This document shows, piece by piece, positions 19,894 through 29,439 of a DNA stretch of 64,000 nucleotides; the stretch's first letter is position 1, and each line of letters starts with the position of its first letter. The notes under the pieces are model-generated. The model worked only from the letters and a program-made list of their open reading frames with translations, searched no databases and was not told where the DNA came from. Source of the stretch: Symbiodinium sp. CCMP2592 (lineage: Eukaryota > Sar > Dinophyceae > Suessiales > Symbiodiniaceae); contig CAJNDT010001225.1 in assembly GCA_905221615.1 (NCBI GenBank), forward strand, positions 124,001-188,000, written 5' to 3'. The position numbers and the translations under genes are program-made.

Positions 19894-21749
19894 CTACGAG
19901 CGAGAAGAAAGAAGGAAGGCTTGAAACTCCGTGATATCGTGCTCCACATAGCTTAAGCCAATCCTGTCGAGGTAAGCTACCTCCGCAGTCTGCGAAACGC
20001 CGAGGCCACTGTTCTTTCGAGCCTCTTGCCTTGCCCTTTCGCTGGCGAGCAGTTCCCAAGGCATCTTGCCTTCGCCCTTTCCTGAGCTATTAAGTAACCA
20101 GGGAGAAAAAAGTATAAACTTTAATTTCATAAGGGTTCCTTTGAGAAAAAAAGTATTAAAGTATGGTACTCCAAAGCCCAGTTTCTGTTCTCAAAGTAGA
20201 AGATGTGAAGTACTTGGTGCAATTCGGCCGCCCGGTCCACGTTCTGCTTCCATTCCTCAAACCATTGACACCCCCAGGGGGCCCTGTATTGATTCTCGAC
20301 GCAGCGGACTTCGGCATCTTGCAAAGCCTCTGCAAGCTCCTGCTCCCACTCGATGTCTCCTTGATGCTGCTTTATCAGCAGCCGCTGGCCCATTGCTTCG
20401 GCATCCGCTCTTTTGAAGGCAAGTGTCCGGTCATAGTTTTGGGACTCGTCGGCACAGATTTCCACCACACTGAGGTATGTAGAGGCCGGTACAGGGCCAT
20501 AGATTTGATGGCACCAGCACTTGCCAGAGGTCTCCGGGACGTCTGCATGTCGACCCAAGCCAGAAGCTGTGTCTGTCAAGAAGACACAAGCAAGTGAGAA
20601 GGTGTCCTCCTCGGTAACGCTTGAAACTGCTTTGTCCCAAAGGTCGCTGTACTTGCCAGGGAAGGATACAACGCAGTCCTTCGCGCTCTGGCTAATGTGT
20701 CCTGGGAAAGCCACACGGGCGGAAGCCAAGCCAAACCCTGACAACTCGGCAAGCTTCTGCAAAGTTTCCAGATTCATCGGCACGGTGCCCACCATGCCAC
20801 TGAGCAAAAGCACATTGAAGACTTGGAAGGACACGTCAAGCGTCACCAGTGTCCGCGGGAATTCCGTATATTGACAGAAAGCCACAAAGCTGACAAAACT
20901 CCAAACTGGGCCTAGAGGGACCAGGCAAGCGTTTGCATACAGGAGACATGCCGTCCACCAAATGGGATCGTGACTTCTTGCTTGCCCCATAGCGCTGCTT
21001 GCTGCGCGGCATAGCGCCCAACACTGGATTGCCAAGACTGCAAAGGAGCAGCCAAAACAAGCGAATGTGCTTAGAAGCATGATTGTGCTGCGGACGATCA
21101 TTACCAATAAGGAGCTATAGAGGTGGGTCAGCAAGAGAACTGCAAGCGACGACACGCCAAGTGTTGTGAGAACGACGCAGGACCGGGCTGTCCGATGCCA
21201 GCCGAGAGCTCGCAGCTTGAGGATCGTCATATACACCTGCAGGACGTTGCAAAGGACCTCCCACACAAGGAAGGGTACCCCGCGCGGCAGGCTCGCCCGA
21301 AGTAAGATTCTGAATATGTGCTCCAGGATATCGTCGCCCAGGGGCATCGTGAGGCAACACATCGTGATTAAGCTCCACAGGTGCAGCGTGTTGCTTCTAG
21401 AGAACCGGTCCATCCTGCGGACAAATATGTAGAGCCCAAAGCCAGTCACGATGGGTCGAAAGATGGCGTCGCATACCTCGTGCAAATCTAAGGTACGGTA
21501 TCTTGATGCGTATAAAAGGATGCTAGCGATATGTGCCAAGGTGTAGAAGGCCAGCGTCACCTTTGCTCGCCAAAGCCATCGGGGCTTCTGTTCCAGATCC
21601 TCCAAATCCTGTCTCATTTCTGCCAGAGTGCTTCTTCTTCTCGAGGGGTGCGCAAAAGCCTCGTCATTTGGGGTTTGGACAAGCATCTGCCCGGCTCGTC
21701 TTAAGGCCAGCTCGACACTATCGTTCCTGGAGGCGTGGGCGGTGGGCAT
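19894..21749 (-). CDS. Multi-pass membrane protein, paralogue 2, split by an introner
   Basis: Exons 21749-20186 and 20081-19894 encode 583 residues. The order is the same as in paralogue 1: charged N-terminus, seven or eight membrane segments, and a soluble tail with EEWKQNVDRAAELHQVLHIF. Without splicing the frame ends soon after FYFENR. Removing 20185-20082 restores ENR-KGEGKMPWELLAS exactly as in paralogue 1. The intron starts GA, ends AG and is followed by G. The product stops at SSRS, because a base change created TAG where paralogue 1 continues for some 20 more residues, so the C-terminus is shorter. Function unknown. Confidence 0.8.
20082..20181 (-). mobile_element. Introner element CA3 forming the intron of membrane paralogue 2
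   Basis: A 100-bp element reading CTGGGCTTTGGAGTACC...AATAGCTCAG in the gene sense, flanked by GAAA duplicated (TTTC on the plus strand at 20078-20081 and 20182-20185). The intron is one GAAA copy plus the element. Paralogue 1 has a single GAAA and no element. Confidence 0.92.
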
Positions 21750-22220
21750 GGCTCTGCCGCAGCCGGAGGAGGTCTAAGAATCACCTTTTCGTTGTGATCT
21801 CCCTATCAGAACGCTGATGCAAAATATCTTCTACTCGAGCCATTGGCGTGACTGGCCTTAGCATAAGGCGATGTCAGATCATGTGCACTCCTAAAAGTGG
21901 AATTTACGACGGAGGCATCCTTGCGGGGCCTTGGTAGAGCTCAGGAATGTATGCACTATGAAGTATGTAACGTCTCAGGCCCGGAAGGAGGTCCCCAAAA
22001 TCCATAACACGGACGGTCATTTGGGGCCTAATTCCCGTGGGCACCAACGCTCATCAGCTATGGACCGCAAGCGCCCTACTATCGAGAGCATCAGGTTTTA
22101 GGCAACTCTGCTGAGGTTGGGGTTGTAAGAATCATATCTATATTTGCCTGACTTGACCTTTAAACTGTTCATCCTACCTGCGACATCCCCAAACCTCTTA
22201 AGTAGCCGATCTTTCATTCA

Positions 22221-22323
22221 TGGGTAGTTGTCAAAACTATGGTCCCTTTTTGGCTCCCTATTATAATATGGCACCTCATATTTAGGGTACGCAAAAAGGG
22301 ACCATAATTTCGACAACCACCCT
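22221..22323. mobile_element. TGGG...CCC TIR element, family D, TSD CA
   Basis: Ends TGGGTAGTTGTCAAAA and CGACAACCACCC, internal TCCCTTTTTGG, flanked by CA on both sides. Other copies: 25518-25617, 27556-27657, 29328-29403, 33593-33695 and 59550-59653, with a half copy at 24731-24772. Confidence 0.8.
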
Positions 22324-22780
22324 CATGGATCTGGGAGTCCCAGCCTGCGGGAAGGAGTTGTACGACCTGGGAGATCTCGTTTCAAGTTTAGGGTTCAGGG
22401 TGTAGGGTTTACCTGGGAGATCTCGTTTCAAGTTTAGGGTTTAGGGTTTATTTCAAGGTCAGGGTTTAAGGGGCATCAGTGCTGTGGGAATCAGAAGCAC
22501 CGGGATTCTCCGGGTTTACACCTTTGGGGCTTGAAACGGCTCTGGCGGTTTAGATCTTCCAGGTCGAAACGGTGGATGATATAAATCCTGCATTACCTTA
22601 GGGACCCTAAACTATGGGAATTATGGTATATTCCTTATATCATCAACCCTAAACCCCAAAACCCTATAGATCCCTTAAAGGAACCCCTTAAAGGTACCCT
22701 TACAGACCTGGGATCTTGAGGTCGACACGCCACAGAAAGCGTGTAAAACATCGGAGGGTCCAGGTTGAGGTCTCACCCTT

Positions 22781-22874
22781 TGGGAGTTTCCGATCACAAG
22801 GTACCCTAATACAGTAGTAGGATCCTTATTATAGGGACCCCAAATGAGGTACCCCTAATTTTCGGAAACTCCCG
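22781..22874. mobile_element. TIR element, family A, TSD TT
   Basis: TGGGAGTTTCCGA at the left and TTCGGAAACTCCCG at the right, flanked by TT. Confidence 0.75.
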
Positions 22875-23520
22875 TTTCCTGCTCAAGGAGGATTTTAGCT
22901 CTTGGGCTGTCGGGCTCTCTGTTAACAGTCGGGCTCTCTGGTCAACAGCTCACCGAGATGGAGAAATTCTGGGCTACTACATCCCCTGGCTAACGTCCGG
23001 GCGAGACCGTGGCCAAAGTGCACGTTGATACCGTGTATGCAACACGTTATACCTACTGAAGGGGCTCAAAAGACTTGGCGAGTAGCTTAGAAGTGGGCCT
23101 TGAATAAGGGTATACCTTAGAAGCTGCCCCCACCCTTATTAGGGCCCCATTATATTCCTATTATACCACTATTACAGGGTGGGGGCCCCTTCTAAGATAT
23201 ACCCAAGCAGGGTCCTTATGACCCACAGTTTTCATTGAGATACCTAGCCCCAATCCTCTACTGTAGAAGCTCTAGCCGAAAATCCTGTCTGTGGAGAAAT
23301 TCCTACAGAAACCTGGAACGTACATGTATACTGTCGTACTAGGTCCGCCAAGCCCATAATCAAAGCAGGGGTGGTCTTTCGGTGCTAGCTGCTAGCTAAT
23401 TACATCGCCGTAGTACATACGGTTTTTGCCCAGTACTCAATCACACCCTTAATCCTGTGTTCTAAACCCTACTTAAAGGATCATGGGAGGGGGACACGTT
23501 ACCCAAAAAGTCCTGCTCTG

Positions 23521-23724
23521 ACAGGTGGATCATGTCAGCCCTTTGTGCCCTCTAGAAGATCGACCCTTCAGGCACAGAGTCTCGAAACTATACTGAACTT
23601 AGAACCCTAGCAAAAATTACAATTTCAGCTGATTCTTAGGGATTTTGATAACCAAAATTTAAAAACATTTCTAAGTACCCCTCAGGCAACCTACGCAGAC
23701 CCTGGCCGCGAATCTGTAACCTGA
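23521..23724 (+). CDS. Possible exon pair split by a CA1 introner
   Basis: Plus-strand codons from about 23521 read GGSCQPFVPSRRSTLQAQSL, stop at the CA1 element, and continue in the same frame after 23685 as ATYADPGRESVT. The intervening intron would start GA and end AG, followed by G. No domain and no start codon are identified; the model depends on the introner rule. Confidence 0.3.
23588..23685 (+). mobile_element. CT...AG TIR element, introner family CA1
   Basis: CTATACTGAACTTAGAA at the left and TTTCTAAGTACCCCTCAG at the right. Flanks GAAA / GCAA differ by one base, suggesting an older insertion. Confidence 0.75.
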
Positions 23725-24204
23725 TCGCCACAGCTATGCATCCCGAGGCCTCATATGCCTAAATCCCGAGCCTAAACCCTAAGCAAAACCCTAAACCGAA
23801 AACCCCTAGGCCCTAGAAACCCTAAACCCGATTCTCAACTCTACAGTGTGCTATGGGACCTAAGAGAAACCAGTTTCCAACTTAAAGGCAGCATGCCGGA
23901 CCGCAAAACCCTAAACTCTGACCCCAAAACGGAACCCTTGACAAAGGCGCCACCATAGCCATAAAGTGCTAGCACACCTCCCAGGGCTACTGTTATTTAG
24001 GAGCCCGAAATGTTACCAATACTATGTCTAAACCCTACACCCTTTCACCCTATTCTACGCACTACATGTGCTATCTCGTTCAGGCATCGGCCGGGAGTGC
24101 TTTCGCAGCTGATGCATCAGAAGGGCAAGAGCCTGAACAGAGCTTTGGATAAGAGCTTACGGGGGGGCTTAGGATGTTCTGTCTGAGGGCTGCATTGCGG
24201 TTTC

Positions 24205-24220
24205 TAGCATTTTGGCTCAA
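24205..24220 (+). other. Spliced-leader relic
   Basis: TAGCATTTTGGCTCAA matches TAGCCATTTTGGCTCAA of the dinoflagellate spliced leader with a single base deleted. In this lineage, leader relics in genomic DNA mark mRNAs that were reverse-transcribed and reinserted. An ATG opening a 70-codon frame lies 47 bases downstream (24268-24480). Confidence 0.55.
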
Positions 24221-24267
24221 TTACAAGGTTTAGGAGCAAGGACAAGGCACCTGAGCAAGCACTTTTC

Positions 24268-24480
24268 ATGGCCGTAGCTGTTAAACGGGAAGATTTAAGC
24301 TGCTCCAACTATCGCCTGTTACAAGTGTTTAGAGTTTATAAAGCATTCAGGGTGAGCGGTTCTACAGTCCAAACCCTGAAGCTAAAAGCCCAAACCGCGA
24401 TTGTCAAAGGGCCTCCATTAGGTTCCGATTGCCGGGCCGCAGGCGCCAGACCCTGGCATGGTACTGTTTTGGGTTTTTAG
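24268..24480 (+). CDS. Possible retrocopy remnant downstream of a spliced-leader relic
   Basis: A 70-codon frame starting MAVAVKREDLSCSNYRLLQV, 47 bases after the leader-like sequence at 24205. The first 25 residues look coding; the rest blends into telomere-like DNA. Not recognised. Its interest rests on position, not on a domain. Confidence 0.25.
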   Translation: MAVAVKREDLSCSNYRLLQVFRVYKAFRVSGSTVQTLKLKAQTAIVKGPPLGSDCRAAGARPWHGTVLGF

Positions 24481-25044
24481 CGGATACTTGGAGGGTCGGG
24501 GTACCATAACACCAATTAGGGTCCCTCGTAGGGTACTTATAAGTCTACTTACTACCTACTTACTAAGTCCCCCGACCCTAAACCCTAAACCCTATACTAC
24601 CCTTATAGAGCCCTTTAAAGGAACCCTTAGAATCCCCTTTAAAGGAGCCCCCTACTTGCTAAGTCCCCCGACCCTCCAAGTAGGGTTGGCTTCGGGACTT
24701 CAAGGGGGCTTCGGCTGCGGCACTAATTATTGAGGGTACCCAAATAGGGACCCTAATTTTGAGAACCAGCCATTTGTCCCCGGGAATTTAGGGCTCGTGG
24801 CTCAGTGGTTCGTGATCCAGGGCTTGCTACTTCGAAGCTGGAGGGTTGCAGGCTTACGGAGCTTAATTTCAGCTTCGAAGCCACGGATCAGAGATTACGG
24901 CGTTTGGAATTTAGGGTCTAGGGTTCAGGGGCTAGTTGGCCTTGAGGCTCAGGCTTTTGAGAGCGTAAAACTTAGGATAAAGCTGAAACGAGGGCTTTGG
25001 GGCTTCGTGTTGGGCGCAGTCTCACCCTGAACCCTCAACTCTTC

Positions 25045-25122
25045 CTAAACCCTAAACCCTAAACCCTAAACACTAAACCCTAAACCCTAAACCCTAAACC
25101 CTAAACCCTAAACCCTAAACCG
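25045..25122 (+). repeat. Clean CCCTAAA telomere-type array
   Basis: About eleven nearly perfect CCCTAAA units. An opposite-strand array follows at 25213-25266 after about 90 bases. Confidence 0.9.
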
Positions 25123-25212
25123 GTTTCAAGGCTAAGGCTTTCGGCAACTCAAGGGTTGGGGGATTTTGGGGCTTCGGGGTTCCCGCCGTTGTAAGGAGCC
25201 TTGAAGGAACCC

Positions 25213-25266
25213 TTTGGGGTGGGGTTTAGGGTTTAGGGTTTAGGGTTTAGGGTTTAGGGTTTAGGG
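25213..25266 (-). repeat. Clean TTTAGGG telomere-type array
   Basis: Seven or eight TTTAGGG units, inverted relative to 25045-25122; ends in a G run. Confidence 0.9.
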
Positions 25267-25378
25267 GGGGGGGGTGGGTACGTGGCTGTGGCGCTTTCGG
25301 TTTAGGTTTTCCGGGGGTTCAGATTTGTGGCTTTCGGGCTGCAGGCCAGGACGAAACCCTACATACGAAGTCACGGTA

Positions 25379-25487
25379 CAGTAGAAGCCAGAAAGTTGAA
25401 GCATCATTATCCTCGTACCCTTAAGGCAAAGTACAGGGGATCCCAGCACTATCTTAAACCCATGCTCCAACTTTCTGGGATTCACTG
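25379..25487. mobile_element. TA-flanked TIR element, family K
   Basis: Ends CAGTAGAAGCCAGAAAGTTG and CCAACTTTCTGGGATTCACTG, flanked by TA. Other copies: 33062-33175, 34101-34213, 36905-37017 and 52949-53050; degenerate ones near 60-178, 580-655 and 13060-13155. Confidence 0.75.
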
Positions 25488-25517
25488 TAGGACCCGAGAC
25501 CCCTGTTCCAAAATCTA

Positions 25518-25617
25518 TGGGTGGTTGTCAAAAATTAGAGTCCCTTTTTGGGTACCCTAAATAATAACATACTGTAGTAGGGGCCCAAAAACGGACCCTA
25601 ATTTTGACAACCACCCA
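25518..25617. mobile_element. TIR element, family D, TSD TA
   Basis: TGGGTGGTTGTCAAAAATTA and its inverse, flanked by TA on both sides. Confidence 0.8.
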
Positions 25618-25801
25618 TATCCGCAGTTGGTGCAGATGTCGCGACAACACCTCCCAGCTTTCCAAGGAAGTGCTGTGATTTGAGGATGCCGTGGCCGCAC
25701 CAGGCTGAGAGAATGTAGAAACCTTAATAAGTAGAAGAAGGCTTCGGGGAGTAGTATCACATACTATAACAACGAACCCCCCCAAAACTGGTACTGGTAA
25801 T

Positions 25802-25906
25802 TGGAAAGTTTCCGAAAATGGGGGACCCTAATATAGTACCTTGAATAGAAGGATCGTTATTATAAGGACCCCAAAAGAAGGTACCCCGAATCTTCGGAAA
25901 CTCCCA
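25802..25906. mobile_element. TIR element, family A
   Basis: Left end mutated (TTGGAAAGTTTCCGA), right end TCTTCGGAAACTCCCA; the core is the standard one. Confidence 0.7.
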
Positions 25907-25928
25907 AATATTCAAGCACCTACATTAC

Positions 25929-26026
25929 TATGCTGAAAATAGAACCGTAGCAAAAATTGTTATTGTAGCTGTTTCTTAGGGATTATAGTCACCAAAAACT
26001 AAAAAATATTTCTAAGTACCCCTAAG
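25929..26026. mobile_element. CT...AG TIR element, introner family CA1, TSD TTAC
   Basis: Right flank TTAC. The left TTAC shares its C with the first base of the element (TTACTATGCTGAAA). The core is like the other CA1 copies. Confidence 0.7.
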
Positions 26027-26268
26027 TTACAGTGTCCTGGCGGGACTTCTAGTTTCAGCTGCTGCCCCCGCAGTGGAGCAGCTTACGCTGGGTCTAAAGG
26101 CACCCGCTAGAAAGCGGTTCAGAGCCCCTACCCTACGCTTTTTGAGGGTTTAGGGTTAAACTTTTTCGGAAAGCTTGAGTTCATGCATGACGCAACAAAG
26201 TCCACGCGTGCAACTCTTCAAGCTAGGGCGTGAGAGATCAGACTTGGGTATTGGGGGTAGAGTATAGT

Positions 26269-26372
26269 ATACCTTAACCTACCAAACCCTACTTTTTTGT
26301 AAGTTCTTAAAATAAAGCCTAATATGAAATTTATAGGGACCCTACAAAAAAGTAGGTTTTGGTAGGTGAATG
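26269..26372. mobile_element. TIR element, family E
   Basis: TACCTTAACCTACCAAACCC and inverse, with two AAAAAAGTAG arms. Confidence 0.75.
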
Positions 26373-27465
26373 TAGTTGTTTGAAGGAACCCTATGCCATG
26401 CCTGGTTTGCTGGTTGCCTAGTTCAGAGTTTGTTGCTTGGGGTTGCGGGCTTTAGGTTTGGAGCCTGCGAACCCCGAACACCCAACGCCCCAGGCCCATG
26501 AAAGCTGAACTATTCGTAGAGACGATCCTCTCAGGCACAAAAAAGGGAAAGCTACAATGCCCCAAAAGCCTACCCAGCCTATGCACCTCAGACCTCAATC
26601 CTAAACCCTAAGCCCAACGCCCCTCAATGGTGCAAGGGCGGCTTTTGCAGCACGACCACTTCGTAGTGGGGCGCCGGCTTAGGAGTCAGGGCCTGTCACG
26701 ATCAAACGACACAAAGTGTGAAAAAGGTTGGGCAGAGGTTTGGGGTTCAGGAGTCCAGGTGTTAAGAGCTCTAGGTTCGGGCTTCCGGGTTTTGGGCTTC
26801 GGGGTTTAGGGTTTAGCCGTTCAGGGCTCAGGGTCCAGCGCCAAGGTCCTCCACCCGAGATCCAACACCCGCCTAAAGCAATAATCTTGCGATGGACGAG
26901 TGTGGGGAAAGACTACGGGAATACGAATACGATTTCGGCTTCCCCCCTAACCGCCCAAACCCTAACAGTGAGTCCTGCACCCTAGATTATGCACCACTCC
27001 GGCTAGATGCTCAGGTCTAACCGGGTTGGCCTTTAAACACCCTGACAAATATTTATATATAGGGTCCCTTATAAACCCAAATAAGGAAAAACAAATTGTC
27101 CCAAAATCCAACCTAGTAACGGATCTGAAAGGTCTGCATGCGCCGGGCCGACATCACGATCGTGGCAGAGTCTCTGCTCGAGGCTTTGTGTTTCAGAAGG
27201 GCCGACCCTGGGTTGCCTACTTAAAGGATCATGAGACTTATTAACTAGGGTTATAATTAGGGTAACTATACTTATAACCCCAATTAGGGTACTTATAACC
27301 TCACTTACTAAGTCCCATGATCCTCCAAGTACTTGTCGGATATCATGGGGAACTAAAGGTTAACCTTTTTGGTTATATAGCGATATATAGGGACTATGCT
27401 ACCCAAAAAAGGTTAAAGGTTGCCTACTCTACTTCTAGGGTTGAGGTAGTTAAGGGACATCAGCT

Positions 27466-27730
27466 CTACCGAGAGCCGCCGCTGACAGCGGCACGTGTCA
27501 GCTGCCATGACGCTGCAATCAGGTGCGCCGCTTTTTCCGTTGCAGGGTCTCCCGGTGGGTGGTTGTCAAAATTATGGTGACTTTTTGGGTACCCGAAATA
27601 TTAGGTGCCGTACCATAATAAGGACCCAAAAAGGGACCCTAATTTTGACAACCACCCCGGTCAACCAAGCCTCTCCACTGACGGCTTGGCCCTTGAGAGG
27701 CGGTTCTTCACCGGAAGGCCTCACCAACGT
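27466..27730 (-). pseudogene. Coding-like stretch interrupted by a family D element
   Basis: Minus-strand codons read LVRPSGEEPPLKGQAVSGEA before the family D element (27657-27556). On its far side one frame continues as GRPCNGKSGAPDCSVMAADT if the element and one CCGG copy are removed. A second frame after the element (DPATEKAAHLIAASWQLTRA) is also open, so the true reading is unresolved. No motif is recognised. Confidence 0.3.
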
Positions 27731-27740
27731 AATATAGGGC

Positions 27741-27841
27741 CTACCTGTAGCGTAGCCGAAAAGGCCTGCCTTTTTAAGAAACTTTATACAGAAACCATAA
27801 TAAGGAACCCTAAAAAGGTAGGTCTTTGCGGCTGCAGGTAT
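27741..27841. mobile_element. TIR element, family W
   Basis: TACCTGTAGCGTAGCCGAAA at the left is inverted at the right (TTTGCGGCTGCAGGTA), with AAAAAGG(C/T) inner arms and a CCATAATAAGGAACCC core. Single copy here. Confidence 0.65.
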
Positions 27842-27947
27842 ACGGGCCTTTAGAATTAGAATAGGGTTTTGAGGCCCATTACACCATAGTTATAGTAAGG
27901 AACCCCCCCAAATAGCAGTTGGTAATTAGTTAGGCCCCTACACTAAG

Positions 27948-28276
27948 CTTGCGAGAGATGCTGTTGACCAAGGAGCGGAAATCAGAGCAAACGAGTGTTC
28001 TCAGCTGCTCTATCTTCCAGCTTCCCAGAGTGAACTCTAAGATACCCAGTAACCTAAGAATAAAAAGGCCTCTCTTTTTGGTATTGGGTAACTTTAAAAG
28101 GAACCTAGGACTACACAAAGGGAATAAGGGTACTACTGGGCATCCTAGGTGAGCTTGTACTGACCCCTGTTGAGGCAGAGGGCTTAGGATTCAGGGTCTG
28201 GGGTTTAAGGACGAGCAAAAACCTGGCAAGGGACTCATCGAACATCGAACAGACCCTCGAATCGTTCCACATCTAA
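27948..28276 (+). CDS. Exon pair of an unrecognised protein, split by introner CA5
   Basis: Exon 1 (about 27948-28029) reads ARDAVDQGAEIRANECSQLL then YLPASQ. Exon 2 from 28149 continues SELVLTPVEAEGLGF and stays open to a stop at 28274. The intervening 28030-28148 begins GTGA and ends AG before GTGA, and is a CA5 element between duplicated GTGA. The join is phase 1. Neither a start codon nor a domain was found, and the last 25 codons overlap telomere-like words, so exon 2 may end near 28190. Confidence 0.5.
28034..28148 (+). mobile_element. Introner element CA5 in the 28-kb exon pair, TSD GTGA
   Basis: Ends ACTCTAAGATACCCAG (slightly extended) and CTGGGCATCCTAG, flanked by GTGA on both sides; yields a GT-AG intron followed by G. 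Other copies: 18745-18964, 28829-28941, 33792-33903 and 40099-40211. Confidence 0.8.
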
Positions 28277-28468
28277 CTCGATCGCATCGATCGCGCCATG
28301 GCCACGGAATTTGATCTCGGTTAGCGGTGTAAGGCACCTGTCATCAGGCTCGTGCACACAAATGCCACTCAAACACTGAACCCGAAAGCTCTGAACTCTC
28401 ATCATCACATGGCTGTTTTCTGAACTCCTCCTAGCAGTCAACAGATGAGCCTCTAGAGTAAGAATCAC
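28235..28468 (-). CDS. Possible hypothetical exon
   Basis: A minus frame of 77 codons whose 3' part (LTEIKFRGHGAIDAIELDVE) has coding-like composition. It overlaps the end of the plus-strand exon pair, so at most one is fully right in the overlap. No domain recognised. Confidence 0.25.
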   Translation of the reverse strand: MILTLEAHLLTARRSSENSHVMMRVQSFRVQCLSGICVHEPDDRCLTPLTEIKFRGHGAIDAIELDVERFEGLFDVR

Positions 28469-28828
28469 CCAAACGAGAACCTAAGCTTGCCACCCAAAAG
28501 ACACTAAAACCTCAAAACACGCTGAAGTCTTAACACTTCGTATAGAAGGGTTCCTTTCAGGGCCCCTCTAATTGATCCATCCTTTAATTATCAGAGTTCC
28601 GATGCCTAAACCCGAAATCCCAAACCCTAAAAGCTAAACCCGAAACCCCAAACCCTTAAACCCTAAATCCCAAACACCTAAACCCTAAACCCCTGAAGCC
28701 CCTAAACCCTAAACCCCCCTAATCCATGGGGCTGCCTGGTTCGTCGTCTCCCGGAGGAAGGCAGTAGGAGCTTGCCCCATGTGTCTTCCCTGGGTTTAGG
28801 GCTTCGGCATCGGAACTCTGATAAATAT

Positions 28829-28941
28829 CTAGGATACCCAGTAACCTAAGAATAAAAAGGCCTCTCTTTTTGGTATTGGGGAACTTTATAAGGAACCTAG
28901 GACTACAAAAAAGGGAATAAGGGTACTACTGGGCATCCTAG
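28829..28941. mobile_element. CT...AG element, family CA5, TSD ATAT
   Basis: CTAGGATACCCAG...CTGGGCATCCTAG flanked exactly by ATAT on both sides; intergenic. It differs by only a few bases from 28034-28148 and 33792-33903. Confidence 0.85.
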
Positions 28942-29327
28942 ATATAGGATGGATTAATTAGAAGGGCCTGTTTAGGGGAGTTTAGGGCTTCGGGGTGTTT
29001 GGGCTTAGGGCTTAGGGGTGTTTGGGATTTAGGGCTTAGGGGTGTTTGGGGGTTTAGGGCTTAGGGATGGGGCGACTCACGGCTTGGGTCAGGGAAACCG
29101 GGTTCAGGGGCCGGCGCGGGGGTTTATGTAGAGCCTTTGGGGTCTAGGGCCCGGAACCCTAAACCCTAAACTCTGAACAACCCTAAACCCTAAACCCGGA
29201 ACCCTAAACCCTAAACTCTGAACCCTAAACTCTCGAGACTTCACTTAAGGGTTTTAATCGAAAGAAGGATGCCTGAACCCTAAATTCTCCCTAAACCCGG
29301 AAGCCGAAAAGGTCTGCAATCCTCAAG

Positions 29328-29403
29328 TGGGCGGTTGTCGAAATTATGGTCCCTTTTTGGGTATCCTGACCCAAAAAGGGACCCTAATCTTGACAACCAC
29401 CCA
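29328..29403. mobile_element. Short TIR element, family D, TSD AG
   Basis: TGGGCGGTTGTCGAAATTAT and inverse with most of the core deleted (76 bp), flanked by AG. Confidence 0.75.
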
Positions 29404-29439
29404 AGTGAACCCCGGAAACTTGGAACATGGATTTCGGGG

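Noticed and set aside
25045-25266. True chromosome end
   Set aside because: The two arrays are short, face each other, and are embedded between ordinary sequence on both sides, so they are interstitial.
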